Shown here: positions 16,665 to 26,244 of the stretch, one piece after another
How the letters are laid out: every line of letters starts with the position of its first letter
Position numbering within the stretch: position 1 is the stretch's first letter
Assembly (NCBI GenBank): GCA_039028975.1
Contig: JBCCHB010000041.1
Location: 1 to 64,000 of the forward strand
From: JAHBNG01 sp039028975
Lineage (GTDB): Bacteria; Chloroflexota; Anaerolineae; Caldilineales; Caldilineaceae
Direction of reading: 5' to 3'
DNA: 64,000 nucleotides
Position numbers and translations under genes: made by a program
Notes under the pieces: model-generated
Told to the model about the DNA's origin: nothing
Seen by the model: the letters and a program-made list of their open reading frames with translations, nothing else
Databases searched by the model: none

Positions 16665-17432
16665 TCAGCGTACTCTCTCTCGATGCCACGCCACCACATC
16701 TGCATAAGCCACATCCCCACCAAAGATATCCAGCGCGCTACCAATGGTCAGATCTACACGGCCTTGGCCCAATTCATTGACCCGCTCCAGGTCATCCAAT
16801 GCTCTGGCCCCTCCGGCATAGGTGACGGGGATGGGCGACCACTCTCCGAGCATGGTCACCAGCGGCTCTTCGATGCCCGCGCGCAGCCCTTCCACGTCGA
16901 CGCCATGGACCAAGAATTCTGTGCAAAAAGTGGCCAGCCATGTTAGTGTCTCTTCATTGATGGCCACCTTTGTAAAGGTCTGCCAGCGGTCAGTGACTAC
17001 CCAGTAGGTGTTGTCTCGTTTGCGGCATGAGAGATCCAGAACCAGCCGTTCCTTGCCAATTCGCTTCACAAGATCCGTTAAGCGTTCAATATGAACTTGG
17101 CCATCTCTAAAGACGTAGGAGGTTACGATTACATGACTGGCTCCGGCATCCAAGTAGGTGCGTGCATTTTCAGGGGTCACGCCACCACCCATCTGCATTC
17201 CGCCAGGATAGGCTTGCAGGGCTGCGAGGGCTGCATCATGGTTGCCTGGCCCCAGCGCAATCACGTGGCCACCAGTTAGCTCATCCTTCTGATATAGACG
17301 CGCAAAATCCGCCGGAGAACGCTCGGTCTCAAAATTGGTTTGGGGCTGATTGGCCTTTCCATCTCTCAGAGTTCCCCCAACAATCTGAACAACACGCCCG
17401 TTGCGTAGGTCAATACAGGGTCGAAATTTCAT
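16665..17432 (-). CDS. hisA: ProFAR isomerase HisA, eukaryotic (HIS6) type
   Basis: Catalyses the isomerisation of ProFAR to PRFAR, the fourth step of histidine synthesis, on a TIM barrel. The 255-residue sequence carries the marks of the fungal/plant HIS6 subfamily rather than usual bacterial HisA: CIDLRNGRVVQIVGGTLRDG, HVIALGPGNHDAALAALQ, VDLSCRK-like LVLDLSCRKRDN, the EFLVHGVDVEGLRAGIEEPL segment and DLTIGSALDIFGG. Catalytic Asp residues are present in CIDLRNG and VHGVDVEG. It follows ridA by 11 bases, and its ribosome site (AGGAG) overlaps the ridA stop. No other his genes are adjacent. Confidence 0.92.
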   Translation of the reverse strand: MKFRPCIDLRNGRVVQIVGGTLRDGKANQPQTNFETERSPADFARLYQKDELTGGHVIALGPGNHDAALAALQAYPGGMQMGGGVTPENARTYLDAGASHVIVTSYVFRDGQVHIERLTDLVKRIGKERLVLDLSCRKRDNTYWVVTDRWQTFTKVAINEETLTWLATFCTEFLVHGVDVEGLRAGIEEPLVTMLGEWSPIPVTYAGGARALDDLERVNELGQGRVDLTIGSALDIFGGDVAYADVVAWHRERVR

Positions 17433-17443
17433 CTCTGCTGCTC

Positions 17444-17836
17444 CTAATCGCCTTGGGCCAAATAAGCCACCCCATCAATCTCCACTGCAGCACCCAATGC
17501 CAGCGCTGCTCGACCAACGGTGATGCGTGCTGGCGGGTCGTCTCCGATGATGGATAAGTAAGCTTTATTCATGGCAGAAAAATCATCTATATTGGCTAAG
17601 AAGACATTTATCTTGATTAGATGGGCCAAGGTAGCGCCACACGACTCCAAAATCGTCTCAATATTGCGTAGGGTTTGAATGGTCTGGGCCGCGGTGCCGC
17701 CCTCCACCAGGTCCATAGAATTGGGTTTTGTTCCCAGTGTGCCAGAGACGTATACAAAATCGCCTGCAACGGTGGCATGACAAAATGCTGGGAGTCTAGC
17801 CAGTCCATCAACGTAGATCTTTTTTGCAGCGGGCAT
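17444..17836 (-). CDS. RidA family (YjgF/UK114) enamine/imine deaminase
   Basis: The 130-residue protein is of normal RidA length. Family marks are DFVYVSGTLGTKP, the TAAQTIQTLRNIETILESCG helix, KINVFLANIDDFSAMNKAY and PARITVGRAALALGAAVEID, in which the Arg of PPARxTV binds the carboxylate of the imine. RidA proteins hydrolyse reactive 2-aminoacrylate-type intermediates. Co-transcription with hisA is likely from the 11-base gap. The exact subfamily (RidA or Rid2-7) is not determined. Confidence 0.88.
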   Translation of the reverse strand: MPAAKKIYVDGLARLPAFCHATVAGDFVYVSGTLGTKPNSMDLVEGGTAAQTIQTLRNIETILESCGATLAHLIKINVFLANIDDFSAMNKAYLSIIGDDPPARITVGRAALALGAAVEIDGVAYLAQGD

Positions 17837-18277
17837 AGGTGAACCTTTCGTATCTTAGAAGCAATCGTTACTGTGGTTGTTTTGAAGCCACGTGTTTTCC
17901 ACATCTCTACTATATTGCAGTCGATTTTAAAACCGGAGTTTTCCGTTGCCTCTAAAGGAGAGACCAATCTCCGATTTTCAAACGGAGCTGAGTATAAAAG
18001 CGTAGGCTGATCATGATGTCGTATAGTGCGCAACAGGGTGGTTGTGCTGTACCACACAGCCAACGATTACTTTCTACTCTATACTGATTTTCACGTCAAA
18101 TGCTAAGGTAAGTGAACCGAAATGGCATTCGACAGATCATTCACGCCGATCCAAAGCAGTAAATGCCCATATATACTTAGCTCTGTCATAGATGAGAATA
18201 ATCTACTTGACTAAAACAGTATCGAATTATTCTCATCTATGGCCAACCGCAGTATAACCATACCCAAGGAAAAGAAT
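17837..18277. promoter_or_regulatory. Divergent intergenic region with a 16-bp perfect inverted repeat
   Basis: Between ridA (minus) and the large exported protein (plus). CATAGATGAGAATAAT at 18187-18202 is exactly repeated in inverse at 18226-18241, loop 23 bases, only about 36 bases before the start codon of the plus-strand gene. Because both flanking genes read away from it, it is more likely an operator or leader structure than a terminator. Confidence 0.45.
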
Positions 18278-21200
18278 ATGAAAAACAGATATCTATTGGT
18301 CATCCTGTTGCTTGCCATCATCGCCCTGCTCTGGCAAGTAAGCGGTGACCATCTGCTGGCTTCTACCCTATTTACGCCCAACGCGGCCTCGCAACCCGAT
18401 GATGTGGCTTGCCGCCCCCATGCTGGCAAGGCCAATCGACTGCGCGTCGAATGGACAGATACCAATGATGGCGGCGCAGAGTATCACATCTATCGCAAGG
18501 CCGTGAGTGACAACAGCTACGGTGATCCCATTGCAACCGTCACCGACCCCAACAGTAATGGACTTTGGCGCTGGGTCGATGAGAACGCTGGTGACGGCAC
18601 CTTTCAGTATCGGGTAACAGCCGATGATGGCAATGATGAGACCACACCCGGTGCGGATCAAACCTGCCGCGAGCCTCTATTATTGGATAGCGCTCAGGGC
18701 AATTACCGAGTCTACTATCGGCTCCAGGATTGTCCCGATTATGAAGGCAAGTCGACCTGCACAGAAAACATCAATGTGGATAGCCAAAACAAACACGCCA
18801 AGCAGGTACTCGATGATACCGAAGCCTATCGCACCGAGCTGATGGATATGGGCTTCAATGATCCCAGCTTCTTCAACGATGAAAAGCCCTTCCCACTAGA
18901 CTTTTTCCCCTGCAACAATGGCTGTGCCAACGGCGATGGCATCCAATATCCGCCTGCTAATTTTGAGGGTACTGATTATGATCCGGCGACCGGCAACGGA
19001 TCGGATTACGAGGTCTTTGTGGTGGGCCACGAGGTCTTCCACAAGATCCAGGGTGCCCATGGTGGCGGTGGCGCTGACCCCTTCTACAAGTGGCTCATCG
19101 AAGGACAGGCCCGCTCGACCGAGGACAAGATGTGTATCTTTAGTTCAAACGCTCACTGTGAGATCTGGGACGAGCAGGTGGACCAGTATTACCTAGGTCA
19201 GGTCAACGCTTACCTGGGCGCGCCAGAAAAGACGCTCATGGAGCACTCCTACAACGCCGCCCTCTTCTGGACGTACGTCACCGAGCAATTTGCCCAGAGC
19301 ATGACCACCGAGCCGCGCTACGGTATGGATGTCTTAGTGAGCTATTGGGAGCAGAACGAAGAGAATAAGGCCAATGACAACGCCAAAGACGGCATCGATA
19401 CCCTCAACGACACCCTCGCCAACAAACTTGGCAGCGACCGCCGCTTCAAGGATATCTTTCAGGATTTTGCCGTGGCTAACTATGGCAAGGATCTGATCAC
19501 CAACCCCGTCTCGGCCCAAGATCGTCTCTACAACTACATCGACGAAGAGAACTGTGGGACCTGTGCCTACAACATGGTTAAGCGAACCATTCAGGATACG
19601 CTGGACCCTGACGAGACCCTCCTGGGTACCCACTCTGTCGATTCTTGGGGTGCCCGCTACTTTGAAATTGACCTGAATCCCGCTGTGCCATCTGTGCATA
19701 TTGAAGTGGATACGTTACCAGGCACGCCCCATGCTCTCTATTATCACGTGTTGGCCATCAAGAACGGTGCTATTCAAGAGCATTGGTCTAATAGCGGGGA
19801 CAGCTTCGAGTTGAGCGTCTTTAACATTGACCCCGTCTATGATCGCTTGGCCCTGATTGTGGTGGGGCTTGAGCAGAACACCAACTTTAACTGGGGCTTC
19901 AATCTGAGCGATGGTCTCTTTATCAGCACGCCTAATGCCCAGTTTCAAGCTCTAGCTGGCGATCCCGCATCGCCCAAGAAGTTTATGATTCAGCTTGAAG
20001 TGATCGGTGCCGATCAACAACCTCTGGCTGGTATTGATGTGGCTGATTTTGGCATCAACGTCGGCAATATAACGGTCAACCCACCTGCCAATGCCGGAGA
20101 CAACGCCATCGTCTCTTCTACCTACAATGCAGGGAAATATTGGATTGTGCTACGAGCACCGGATAACCCCGGCTGTGACCCCTGTGATCTCACCGTGAGC
20201 TATGGCCCCTACACCGATACAGAGACCAATGCCATTGACTACGGGCTGGTCCCTAGCACCGATAACATCATGGTCATTGACCGCTCTGGTAGCATGGAAG
20301 GGGCCAAGATTCAGGCGGCTCAAAATGCCGCCTCACTTTATGTGGATGCCTACGATACCGGCGACCGCATCGGTGTGGTCAGCTTTAATGATACGGCCAC
20401 AACCGAGTACGCCATCAACAATTGGACCAACACTACCCGAGTTCAAGCCCAGGATGCCATTCAGAATCTAGACGCTCCCGAGGGTGGGACGGCCAACGGC
20501 GCGGGCTTGCGTCAGGGCATGGATCTGCTGATTGCCCAAGATAGCCCCAACCCCGTCTGGTCTATGGTCTTGCTCTCTGATGGTCAGGATACGACGCCAG
20601 AAGAGGATGACCAAATTCCTGCCTTTCTCACCGAATACAATGCGCGCAAAGATGCTGGCGATTCTGTACCCGTCATTCATGTGGTGGCCGTAGGCGACGA
20701 TGCTGATGGCGTTGCATTAGAGAGCGTCACTGCTGCAGCTAACGGCCTCTTCCAGTGGCTGCCCGAAGAGAGCGGGCTTTCGGCAGCCAATGTCAATGCA
20801 GCCAACGTCACTCTAGAGCCGAATGCCGTGAATGAGGTGGTTCTGCCACTGGACTTGAGCGAGATCTACCGAGTCTTTGCTGAATCGGTTACAGGAGAGC
20901 AGCAGATTTACGCCAAGAAGGGCTTTATCGACAACGCCGAATCGGATACCCATCCCTTCCACGTGGATGGCGGTGCCAGTCAACTCGTTATTGCTCTCCC
21001 CTTTGTTTACACCGTGCCTGGGATCTTCTTGGATATCGATATCTTCCGCCCAGATGATACCAAGCTTGGGCCACCTACTCTGACCGATAGCCGCCATCTA
21101 CTCTGGCGCGTGCCAGCTCCTATGGCCGGCCAGTGGCGAGTTGTGGTTGGGCCGAACATTCCGGGTGTGGTTGCAGCGGGTGTAGAAGGTGACGAAAAGC

Positions 21201-22453
21201 TGCGGACTGACTATCTGGTCGAAGCGTCTCTCATTAGCGATCTGACCATGGAAGTCTTTCTTGGTTTGTCGGTGGAGGAACGCATCGCAGGGAAAGCCAT
21301 GCCTTTGCTTGTGGCACTGACGGATACAGGCCCACTAACGGGTGCAACCGTCCAGGCAACTGTTGAGCGCACAGGCGAAACGCTGACCCTCTTTGATGAC
21401 GGACTCCACGGCGATGGTGCGGCAGGTGACGGCTTCTACGGTGGGCTCATCAAGCAGACACAGCAAGCTGGCGGTTACAGTGTAGTAGTTGATGCCTCCG
21501 GGAACTCGGATCTTTTTGGTGAGTATGATCGTCGAGCCAGGGTCTCGTTCTTTATGCAGCAGGCTCCCGACTCTGACAGAGATGGCGTCCCCGATCCGTT
21601 GGAAGGTGACTGTATGGATCCCAATGCCTCTGATGCCAATCTGGACCATGATGGAGATGGGATTCCGAGCGGACGTGAGGTGATTCTCCAGTTCGACCCC
21701 TGTGACCCAGACACCGATGACGGTGGTGAGAGCGATGGCTCTGAGTTTGGACGAGGTCAGGATCCGCTCAACCCTAGTGACGACTTTAACCAACCCCCCA
21801 GACTCAAAGCATGGCCCGGTGCCGGCAAGGTCTTCGTCTATGCCAGTACATCCTCAGTATCACCTAATCTGACCATCTATCGCTCAAATTCGCCAGATGG
21901 CCCCTTTAGCCAAATTGTTGACGGGCAAACAGCAGGTGTTTGGGAAGACACGACCGTAAGCAATGGAACGCTCTACTGTTATCGAGCCATCGCTGCAGGT
22001 CGAGCTACCAGCGCACCATCCAACGTAAGCTGCGCCACACCCAACACTGATCCCCATGCCCCACACGGGTTCATTGAGCTGCCCATCGGGATTGTGGAAC
22101 CGGTACCAGCTACCACAATGCTACACCTGGATGCCGAAGATAACCCAGAGACCGAGGAGCACATGCCCTTTGACGGTGCCTTACTGGATCGAAACGCCAT
22201 CAAGACCGGCGTGGTTGAAATGCAGCTTTCAAATCAGGGTGACTTTGAGGGGGCCGAGTGGGAACCCTACAGCATCATCAAAGAGTGGACACTGGCACCA
22301 AATGCCAATGGGATAGCGACAGTCTATGTCCAGTATCGGGATGCGGCGGGTAATATATCCGATGTGGTGACTCTGACAGTCCAGGTGGATCCTAACGCAG
22401 GTAATTCCGATGAACTTGTGCCGACTCTATTCCTACCATTTGTGACCGGGTAG
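18278..22453 (+). CDS. Secreted HExxH metalloprotease with VWA domain (CLCA-like layout) and TSP3/FN3 repeats
   Basis: Start at 18278 is chosen because AAGGA precedes it by eight bases and it opens a signal peptide (MKNRYLLVILLLAIIALLWQ). The frame extends 13 codons further upstream. Of about 1,391 residues, the N-terminal region has a FN3-like domain and a gluzincin-type site near residue 250 (GHEVFHKIQGAHG, then WLIEGQA). A VWA domain with an intact MIDAS follows at about 660-840 (DRSGSM, GGTANGAG, LSDGQD). Beta domains come next, then TSP3 repeats at about 1097-1170 (DSDRDGVPD, DHDGDGIPS), a FN3 domain and a last Ig-like domain. The tail is LFLPFVTG. Protease followed by VWA is the order of animal CLCA proteins. 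Confidence 0.8.
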   Translation: MKNRYLLVILLLAIIALLWQVSGDHLLASTLFTPNAASQPDDVACRPHAGKANRLRVEWTDTNDGGAEYHIYRKAVSDNSYGDPIATVTDPNSNGLWRWVDENAGDGTFQYRVTADDGNDETTPGADQTCREPLLLDSAQGNYRVYYRLQDCPDYEGKSTCTENINVDSQNKHAKQVLDDTEAYRTELMDMGFNDPSFFNDEKPFPLDFFPCNNGCANGDGIQYPPANFEGTDYDPATGNGSDYEVFVVGHEVFHKIQGAHGGGGADPFYKWLIEGQARSTEDKMCIFSSNAHCEIWDEQVDQYYLGQVNAYLGAPEKTLMEHSYNAALFWTYVTEQFAQSMTTEPRYGMDVLVSYWEQNEENKANDNAKDGIDTLNDTLANKLGSDRRFKDIFQDFAVANYGKDLITNPVSAQDRLYNYIDEENCGTCAYNMVKRTIQDTLDPDETLLGTHSVDSWGARYFEIDLNPAVPSVHIEVDTLPGTPHALYYHVLAIKNGAIQEHWSNSGDSFELSVFNIDPVYDRLALIVVGLEQNTNFNWGFNLSDGLFISTPNAQFQALAGDPASPKKFMIQLEVIGADQQPLAGIDVADFGINVGNITVNPPANAGDNAIVSSTYNAGKYWIVLRAPDNPGCDPCDLTVSYGPYTDTETNAIDYGLVPSTDNIMVIDRSGSMEGAKIQAAQNAASLYVDAYDTGDRIGVVSFNDTATTEYAINNWTNTTRVQAQDAIQNLDAPEGGTANGAGLRQGMDLLIAQDSPNPVWSMVLLSDGQDTTPEEDDQIPAFLTEYNARKDAGDSVPVIHVVAVGDDADGVALESVTAAANGLFQWLPEESGLSAANVNAANVTLEPNAVNEVVLPLDLSEIYRVFAESVTGEQQIYAKKGFIDNAESDTHPFHVDGGASQLVIALPFVYTVPGIFLDIDIFRPDDTKLGPPTLTDSRHLLWRVPAPMAGQWRVVVGPNIPGVVAAGVEGDEKLRTDYLVEASLISDLTMEVFLGLSVEERIAGKAMPLLVALTDTGPLTGATVQATVERTGETLTLFDDGLHGDGAAGDGFYGGLIKQTQQAGGYSVVVDASGNSDLFGEYDRRARVSFFMQQAPDSDRDGVPDPLEGDCMDPNASDANLDHDGDGIPSGREVILQFDPCDPDTDDGGESDGSEFGRGQDPLNPSDDFNQPPRLKAWPGAGKVFVYASTSSVSPNLTIYRSNSPDGPFSQIVDGQTAGVWEDTTVSNGTLYCYRAIAAGRATSAPSNVSCATPNTDPHAPHGFIELPIGIVEPVPATTMLHLDAEDNPETEEHMPFDGALLDRNAIKTGVVEMQLSNQGDFEGAEWEPYSIIKEWTLAPNANGIATVYVQYRDAAGNISDVVTLTVQVDPNAGNSDELVPTLFLPFVTG

Positions 22454-22529
22454 TTGTGATTCGTGGAGCCGAGAATGCGCACCGTGCACTGTATGATTAA
22501 CTTGATAGATTAGAACGGACCAATCGTAG

Positions 22530-22675
22530 GTGCGGTTTGCAACCGCACGAATATGGAAGACCTCGTCACGTCTCTTGAAAATGATTAGGTAACCGACGCG
22601 TGCGCGACTGAAAACAGCGCCTACTCCATCAATAGGGTGTACCCAGTAGAAGTCTACATCGTCTACTGGGTACAC
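22530..22675. repeat. Two palindromes after the metalloprotease/VWA gene
   Basis: GTGCGGTTTGCAACCGCAC at 22530-22548 is a perfect 8-bp hairpin with loop TGC, similar to dispersed REP-type palindromes. GTGTACCCAGTAGA at 22637-22650 pairs perfectly with 22662-22675 (14 bp, loop 11). Either could end the transcript of the upstream gene. Confidence 0.5.
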
Positions 22676-22732
22676 TCTTTTGACTTCCATCGTCGGGCTT
22701 GGAAACCTGCAGGGTACCTCACATATTTAAAA

Positions 22733-22903
22733 TCATCCGCAACGTCTCTCGCTTGGCTTGGTCATCAAAGATCGACCGGATGGAGATTCGATTTTGCGTG
22801 CAAGCACAGGTAGGCGCGGTGAGCGCAGTAATTGCTCGAACAAGTTCTGTTCATCCACTACGATTGCCATTCTATCTATATCCTCTATACCGTATTCATT
22901 CAT
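22733..22903 (-). pseudogene. N-terminal fragment of a Uma2-like (DUF820) gene, frameshifted
   Basis: From an ATG at 22903 the frame reads MNEYGIEDID, then LFEQLLRSPRLPVLARKI. The LLRSPRLP word is familiar from the N-termini of Uma2-family putative nucleases in Chloroflexota and Cyanobacteria. After this the natural continuation (IFDDQAKRETLRMI) is in another frame, and both frames soon stop. The C-terminal nuclease fold is absent. Assignment rests on a short stretch only. Confidence 0.35.
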
Positions 22904-23099
22904 CGCAATGTGAAAGGTATTCTGCGAGTATAATGAGTGGCATTATACCAAATTGTAAGCGTGGTATTCAACCCCTCCAAGATTTTCCCGGAATTTTAAT
23001 GCGAAGGTGACGATGAATCAAACTAGCCAATTCTGCGTATTGTATAATGCCAGGCCTGGCCAAACAACAAACAGCGCAAAAAATCTAGGAGAAAAGAAA

Positions 23100-23888
23100 A
23101 TGTTCCAACGAACCGTTGTCTCTGTGGGCCTACTTGTTTTGCTTTTCCTGACGGGTTGTTCCATCATAACTGGATCTGGCAATGTGATTACCGATGAACG
23201 CCCAGTGGATGGATTCGACTCTATTGATCTAAGTACTGCCGGTGATCTGACTATCATTCAAGATGAGCGTACGAGCTTGGTCCTAAAAGGTGAAGACAAC
23301 ATTATCGAACGGGTTGAAACCATTGTACGCGGCAACCGACTCATCATTCGGAATCGTAGTCGGGGGATTATGACGCTCTTCCGCAACACCCGACCCATTG
23401 AAATCATCGTCTCCACGCCTACTTTAGAAGACGTAAGCGTCTCTGGTGCAGGTGATATATATGCCGAAGCGTTAAAGACTGATAAGCTAGAAATCTCAAT
23501 CAGCGGCGCAGGCGATATCCAAATTGATGAGCTTGAAAGCGAAAGGATCGATGTCAAAATTAGTGGTGCCGGTGACTTTGACATCAATGAACTGACCACG
23601 GACGTTCTCGAACTTGAGATATCAGGGGCTGGGGATATTGATCTGGCCGGTCGAGCCAATCGGGCCGACTTTACCGTGAACGGCGCCGGCGATATTACTG
23701 CTGATGATCTAAGAGTGGATGTGGCAGATATACGAGTAAGTGGTGCTGGTAGTGTGGATGCTTGGGTTCGGGAGACGTTAGATGTGCGGATTAGTGGCAT
23801 CGGCGGCGTAAACTACTACGGCAACCCGCAAGTTGAGCAGAGTATTTCGGGGATGGGCGATGTGGAGAGCTTAGGAGACAAAGAATAG
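23100..23888 (+). CDS. DUF2807 (GIN-domain) lipoprotein
   Basis: The start at 23100 is supported by AGGAG eight bases upstream. The frame is open 31 codons further. The product is about 262 residues with a lipoprotein signal (VGLLVLLFLTGC, Cys as lipid anchor). It then has the head GIN fold: GSGNVITDERPVDGFDSIDL, followed by a beta-solenoid of about seven repeats of the type (V/I)SGAGD(I/F)(Y/Q/D). The family is often called putative autotransporter adhesin, and its function is unproven. Located on the outer face of the membrane. Confidence 0.85.
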   Translation: MFQRTVVSVGLLVLLFLTGCSIITGSGNVITDERPVDGFDSIDLSTAGDLTIIQDERTSLVLKGEDNIIERVETIVRGNRLIIRNRSRGIMTLFRNTRPIEIIVSTPTLEDVSVSGAGDIYAEALKTDKLEISISGAGDIQIDELESERIDVKISGAGDFDINELTTDVLELEISGAGDIDLAGRANRADFTVNGAGDITADDLRVDVADIRVSGAGSVDAWVRETLDVRISGIGGVNYYGNPQVEQSISGMGDVESLGDKE

Positions 23889-23908
23889 TAACTGTTTAGC
23901 GCCCTGGG

Positions 23909-23941
23909 CTTGTCGCAGGGGTGCTTCGGCTTCGACAAGCT
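23909..23941 (+). terminator. Hairpin after the GIN lipoprotein gene
   Basis: GCTTGTCG pairs with CGACAAGC across a 17-base loop. The second arm belongs to the sequence CTTCGACAAGCTCAGCC, a dispersed repeat frequent in many high-GC and Chloroflexota genomes. Confidence 0.4.
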
Positions 23942-24026
23942 CAGCCGGCAGGGGGCGTGAACGGCTACAAAGAATAAGAGAGAAAGAGCAATCAAACGAC
24001 ATCTCTCCCTACCTCGCAAGCCGGGT

Positions 24027-25175
24027 GTGACCAATCTTCACATTGCCATTGGCTTTGGCGCTCGCTTTTATGATGAGTTGATGTCTGGTCTGCCCGATGT
24101 GCTCATGCCGACAATTCAAGCGCAACTGGGGCTATCGGTCACGCAGGTGGCTCTATTGAGGCAGATATTGGACTATGTGGCCGCAGCTATCGAGCCGGTT
24201 AATGGGCTACTCATTGACCTGTGGCAGCGAAAGTGGTTGATGGGCTTTGGCGCGACCATGCTTGGTTTGGCTCTAATCACCATGGGTCTAGCTCCCACCT
24301 TCCTTCTGCTACTGGTTGGGTATGTTCTCTTTGGACTTGGTTCGGGGCCGCTAGCCCACACGGGCGATGTGGTGATCGTTGAAGCATACCCTGATGTGCC
24401 AGACAGAGCCTATGCTCGCTCGACGCTGATCGATACGGTAGGCGCGCTGCTGGCCCCTCTGCTGGTAACACTCTTCTTCTGGCAGGGGTGGTCGTGGCGC
24501 TGGCTGATGGTGATTGTGGGTCTATGGGGTTTTGGGTATGCGTCGATCATACTCAAAAATGGATTGCCCAACGCACCCCAATCGGTCAGTCAAGGTACAT
24601 CAAGCACGGGCAGCGCGCTATGGCAGAATCTGCGGGCCGTGCTGACTAACTCCTCTGCTCGGCGTTGGCTGCTGCTCTTCCTCTTTGATCTGGCCGAACT
24701 TCCCTTGATCCTGAAGACTGTTTGGTTGGCCCAAGAGGTGGGGATGTCCCAGGCTCTGATCGGGGTCTACGTGGTAATGGAAATGAGCGTGGGCCTTATT
24801 AGCCTCATGGTGCTGGATCAGTGGCGTCGACACGGATCGGTGAGGCGGATATTGACCATTATCACCCCACTGGTACTGATTCTACAGCCGATCTGGCTCC
24901 TAACACCCGGAATCGGCCCACGCTTCTGGCTGATGGTTCCGCTCACCTTCTTCACCGCTATGTTCTGGCCTCTACTAAAGGGGAGCTCTCTGGCAAGCGT
25001 ACCAGGGCGAGCAGGTGCCGTCACTGCAATCAATTCCCTCTTTGGGCTATTGCCGCTGGCTCTACTATTCGGATTGCTGGCCGAGCAGATAAACATAACT
25101 TGGGCCATGTTGTCAGTACATTTGGGAGCCATGCTGGTAATGGGGAGCATGGTCTTCACGACTTCATTCGATTAA
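24027..25175 (+). CDS. Major facilitator superfamily transporter
   Basis: The 382-residue protein starts at a GTG and has about 12 hydrophobic spans with little soluble sequence. The loop after helix 2 (LIDLWQRKWLMGFG) is a weak MFS motif A, and the segment ending GYVLFGLGSGPLAHTGD is a typical helix 4. It is somewhat shorter than the usual 400-450. The substrate is unknown. It is convergent with the catabolic set on the minus strand (18-base gap), so a role in uptake of that pathway's substrate is possible but not shown. Confidence 0.85.
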   Translation: MTNLHIAIGFGARFYDELMSGLPDVLMPTIQAQLGLSVTQVALLRQILDYVAAAIEPVNGLLIDLWQRKWLMGFGATMLGLALITMGLAPTFLLLLVGYVLFGLGSGPLAHTGDVVIVEAYPDVPDRAYARSTLIDTVGALLAPLLVTLFFWQGWSWRWLMVIVGLWGFGYASIILKNGLPNAPQSVSQGTSSTGSALWQNLRAVLTNSSARRWLLLFLFDLAELPLILKTVWLAQEVGMSQALIGVYVVMEMSVGLISLMVLDQWRRHGSVRRILTIITPLVLILQPIWLLTPGIGPRFWLMVPLTFFTAMFWPLLKGSSLASVPGRAGAVTAINSLFGLLPLALLFGLLAEQINITWAMLSVHLGAMLVMGSMVFTTSFD

Positions 25176-25193
25176 ATTCCCAAGCTCCTAGCC

Positions 25194-26240
25194 TTAATCT
25201 ATCCATTCAACCGTCAAGGATAACTCGTCTGCCAACTGATCTAATCCATCGCAAATATTGGCTGGCAGAGCAATGCCTTTTTCCAAATACTCTTTGCGCC
25301 AGCGAAATGAATTTTCTCCTGGCCAGCGAACGTCTCCCTGCTCAGGTGCCGTCTGTACGGAGTGAAGATGGGCCTTTAATTCGGACACTCGTTTGCCTAA
25401 CCAATCTCCATAGGGTTTGATGGCAATAAAGGTTTTGGTCGAGCCTCCCTCACCATCGAATGGGCGTCCTTCAGTCCCTTGTTCAAAACATAGAAAGCCG
25501 CCAGCCAAAGCCCCGGTAATCAAGTCAGACATGAACGAGAGAGCCGAGCCTTTGTGCTCACCCATGGGCAAAAATCGTTCTGACTCGAGCACCTTCTTGG
25601 GATCTTGGGTTGGATTGCCTTCTTTGTCTAGCCCCCAACCATAGGGGATTGGCTCACCTGCTGCTGCAGCATTATTGACCCGCCCGATAGCCGTTTGGGT
25701 CATGGCAATGTCCATCACAACCGGTTCACCATCCTCATCACTGGGGACGCCAATGGCAAAAGGATTGTTGCCTAGGGACGGAACGGCTGTCCCCCAGGCA
25801 GGAAAATTGGCGTAGGCATTGGTAAAGGCCAAGCCCACCATGCCAGCACGGGCAGCCTGCAAACCATAGCTATACCCTCGGCCCCAATGGGCGACACCTC
25901 GAATCACGCAGACGCCAACGCCAAATTGCTCTGCCCGCTCAATGGCCGACTCCATACCAACGTGAGAGACATATCGGCCAATGCCACAATCGGTCTCCAT
26001 CAGTACGGAGGCCGGAAAGTTAACCAGCGTACGGATATCGGGATCTGGGTTGGTTGGTCCATTACGAATGTTGTTGACCATGCCAATAAGCAGGCGCGCT
26101 CCATGGGAATGGACGCCACAGAGATCCACTTCCGCGCCGATCTGGGCTTCAATTTTTGCCACATGCTCTGGCGCACCTACGGCCATGAGTGCTTCTTTGA
26201 AGAATTTTTGAAGTGATGTGTATTCGATTCGCTTGGTCAT
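25194..26240 (-). CDS. Type-2 malate/L-lactate dehydrogenase family oxidoreductase
   Basis: The 348-residue product belongs to the Ldh_2 family (AllD ureidoglycolate dehydrogenase, YlbC, sulfolactate dehydrogenase), NAD(P)-dependent enzymes with a non-Rossmann fold. Marks are DLCGVHSHGARLL, GVCVIRGVAHWGRGYSYGL with the catalytic His, FTNAYANFPAWGTAVPSLGNNPFAIGVPS and FLPMGEHKGSALSFM. The ATG lies four bases after the PhyH gene end, with its ribosome site inside that gene. As last gene of the M20-PhyH-Ldh set it may oxidise a 2-hydroxy acid made upstream. Confidence 0.9.
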   Translation of the reverse strand: MTKRIEYTSLQKFFKEALMAVGAPEHVAKIEAQIGAEVDLCGVHSHGARLLIGMVNNIRNGPTNPDPDIRTLVNFPASVLMETDCGIGRYVSHVGMESAIERAEQFGVGVCVIRGVAHWGRGYSYGLQAARAGMVGLAFTNAYANFPAWGTAVPSLGNNPFAIGVPSDEDGEPVVMDIAMTQTAIGRVNNAAAAGEPIPYGWGLDKEGNPTQDPKKVLESERFLPMGEHKGSALSFMSDLITGALAGGFLCFEQGTEGRPFDGEGGSTKTFIAIKPYGDWLGKRVSELKAHLHSVQTAPEQGDVRWPGENSFRWRKEYLEKGIALPANICDGLDQLADELSLTVEWID

Positions 26241-26244
26241 TGTC

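Noticed and set aside
22433..22690. 85-codon minus-strand frame (GYLIIFKRRDEVFHIRAVAN) faintly like a RelE or BrnT core
   Set aside because: It overlaps the end of the VWA gene and the two palindromes, has no partner antitoxin, and the resemblance is only one strand long.
23258..23800. 180-codon minus-strand frame rich in Ser and Pro
   Set aside because: Shadow of the repetitive ISGAGD beta-solenoid of the GIN lipoprotein.
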